From assembly GCA_030840185.1 (NCBI GenBank), contig JAUZFY010000064.1:1-6612 (forward strand): a stretch of 6,612 nt of DNA, given 5' to 3'. Below are positions 5,839 to 6,612 of this stretch, in pieces. Both the position numbers and the translations under genes were made by a program. Numbering within the stretch: the first letter of the stretch is position 1; every line of letters begins with the position of its first letter. The stretch comes from Microbacteriaceae bacterium (GTDB lineage Bacteria > Actinomycetota > Actinomycetes > Actinomycetales > Microbacteriaceae). The notes under the pieces are model-generated. The model worked only from the letters and a program-made list of their open reading frames with translations. It did not search any database and was not told the DNA's origin.

Positions 5839-6612
5839 TCATTTGACCAGCGGGAAAAGGATGGTCTCGCGAATTCCGAGCCCGGTCAGCGCCATGAGCA
5901 GCCGGTCGACGCCCATGCCCATTCCGCCGCTCGGCGGCATCCCGTACTCCAAGGCCCGAAGGAACTCCTCGTCTAGGCGCATGGCCTCTGGGTCTCCGGC
6001 GGCGGCGAGCTTCGCTTGCGCGACGAACCGTTCGCGCTGAATCACCGGGTCGACGAGTTCCGAGTAGCCGGTGGCCAGCTCAAACCCGCGCACGTACAGG
6101 TCCCATTTCTCCACCAGGCCGGGCTCGGAGCGGTGGTCACGCACGAGGGGTGAGGTGTCGACAGGGAAATCCATGACGAACGTTGGCCGGGTGAGGCCCG
6201 ACTTGACGAAGTGCTCCCAGAGTTCCTCGATGTACTTGCCGGGAGTCGGTAGTCCGACCTCCACCCCGACCGAATCGGCAAGCGCCTTGAGCTCGTGGAG
6301 CGGGGAGAGCGCGTTCACGTTCCAGCCCGAAGCCGCATTCAGCGAGTCGATCATGCTGATGCGGTCCCACTCGCCGCCGAAGTCGTATTCGGTGCCGTCC
6401 GCGAGGGCGACGACGAGGCCGCCAGCCATCGCCAACGCGGCGTTCTGGATCATCTCCTGGGTAAGATCCGCCATTTGGTTATAGTCCCCATAGGCCTGGT
6501 AGGCCTCGACCATCGCGAACTCGGGCGAGTGGGTCGAATCCGCGCCCTCGTTGCGAAAGTTGCGATTGATCTCAAACACGCGATCGATACCACCGACCAC
6601 CGCCCGCTTGAG
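5839..6612 (-). CDS. lysS: Lysyl-tRNA synthetase, class II, C-terminal half (partial)
   Basis: The window holds the last 257 residues; the 5' half lies beyond the right edge. The enzyme charges tRNA-Lys with lysine in the cytoplasm using ATP. The fragment begins [20 protein letters not shown], the region of class II motif 2, with the F-R-N-E signature at fragment residues 19-22, followed by the lysine-enzyme phrase [14 protein letters not shown]. Class II motif 3 is near the end: [15 protein letters not shown] at about fragment residues 230-244, with its conserved arginine at 237. The protein ends ILFPLVK, as usual for bacterial LysRS without extra C-terminal domains. The frame runs uninterrupted to the edge, so the gene looks intact. 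Two small membrane-protein genes follow on the same strand at 13 and 33 bp spacings. Confidence 0.96.
   Translation of the reverse strand, partial: LKRAVVGGIDRVFEINRNFRNEGADSTHSPEFAMVEAYQAYGDYNQMADLTQEMIQNAALAMAGGLVVALADGTEYDFGGEWDRISMIDSLNAASGWNVNALSPLHELKALADSVGVEVGLPTPGKYIEELWEHFVKSGLTRPTFVMDFPVDTSPLVRDHRSEPGLVEKWDLYVRGFELATGYSELVDPVIQRERFVAQAKLAAAGDPEAMRLDEEFLRALEYGMPPSGGMGMGVDRLLMALTGLGIRETILFPLVK

Overview
The window is GC-rich and densely coding, with Sec and Tat-type export signals. Its efeOB genes, a secreted phosphoesterase, and two tiny membrane proteins behind lysS suggest a Gram-positive actinobacterium, most plausibly Microbacteriaceae; the family-level assignment is inference from gene content and sequence style.

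Layout. Positions 1-271 hold no convincing intact gene. They contain short approximate repeats, a doubtful minus-strand reading frame running off the left edge, and, just before the first solid gene, a strong half-match to the DtxR/IdeR iron box. Positions 272-2724 carry efeO and efeB, overlapping by four bases. Together they are the extracytoplasmic part of an EfeUOB-type iron uptake system. The permease gene efeU, usually the first gene of this operon, is not directly upstream. Positions 2790-4430 encode a secreted phosphoesterase of the phospholipase C / AcpA-like acid phosphatase family, on the same strand with its own ribosome binding site. A strong hairpin at 4449-4481 probably ends this run of transcription.

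Positions 4508-5482 encode a pirin-family protein with all four metal ligands. A TANNNT element sits seven bases before its ATG, so its mRNA may be leaderless. The rest is on the minus strand and reads leftward: the C-terminal half of lysyl-tRNA synthetase (6612-5839, cut by the window edge), a 44-residue membrane protein (5825-5691), and a 63-residue membrane protein (5657-5466). The last of these overlaps the pirin gene tail to tail by 17 bp.

Working together: EfeO (predicted iron-binding, extracytoplasmic) and EfeB (haem peroxidase, predicted Tat export) would capture and process iron outside the membrane, probably under iron repression. The neighbouring exported phosphoesterase could release phosphate, and perhaps iron held by organic phosphates, but that link is speculative. 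No clearly new multi-gene system is visible. The most useful leads are the iron box, the missing efeU, the repeat-bearing left edge, and the two small membrane proteins behind lysS.
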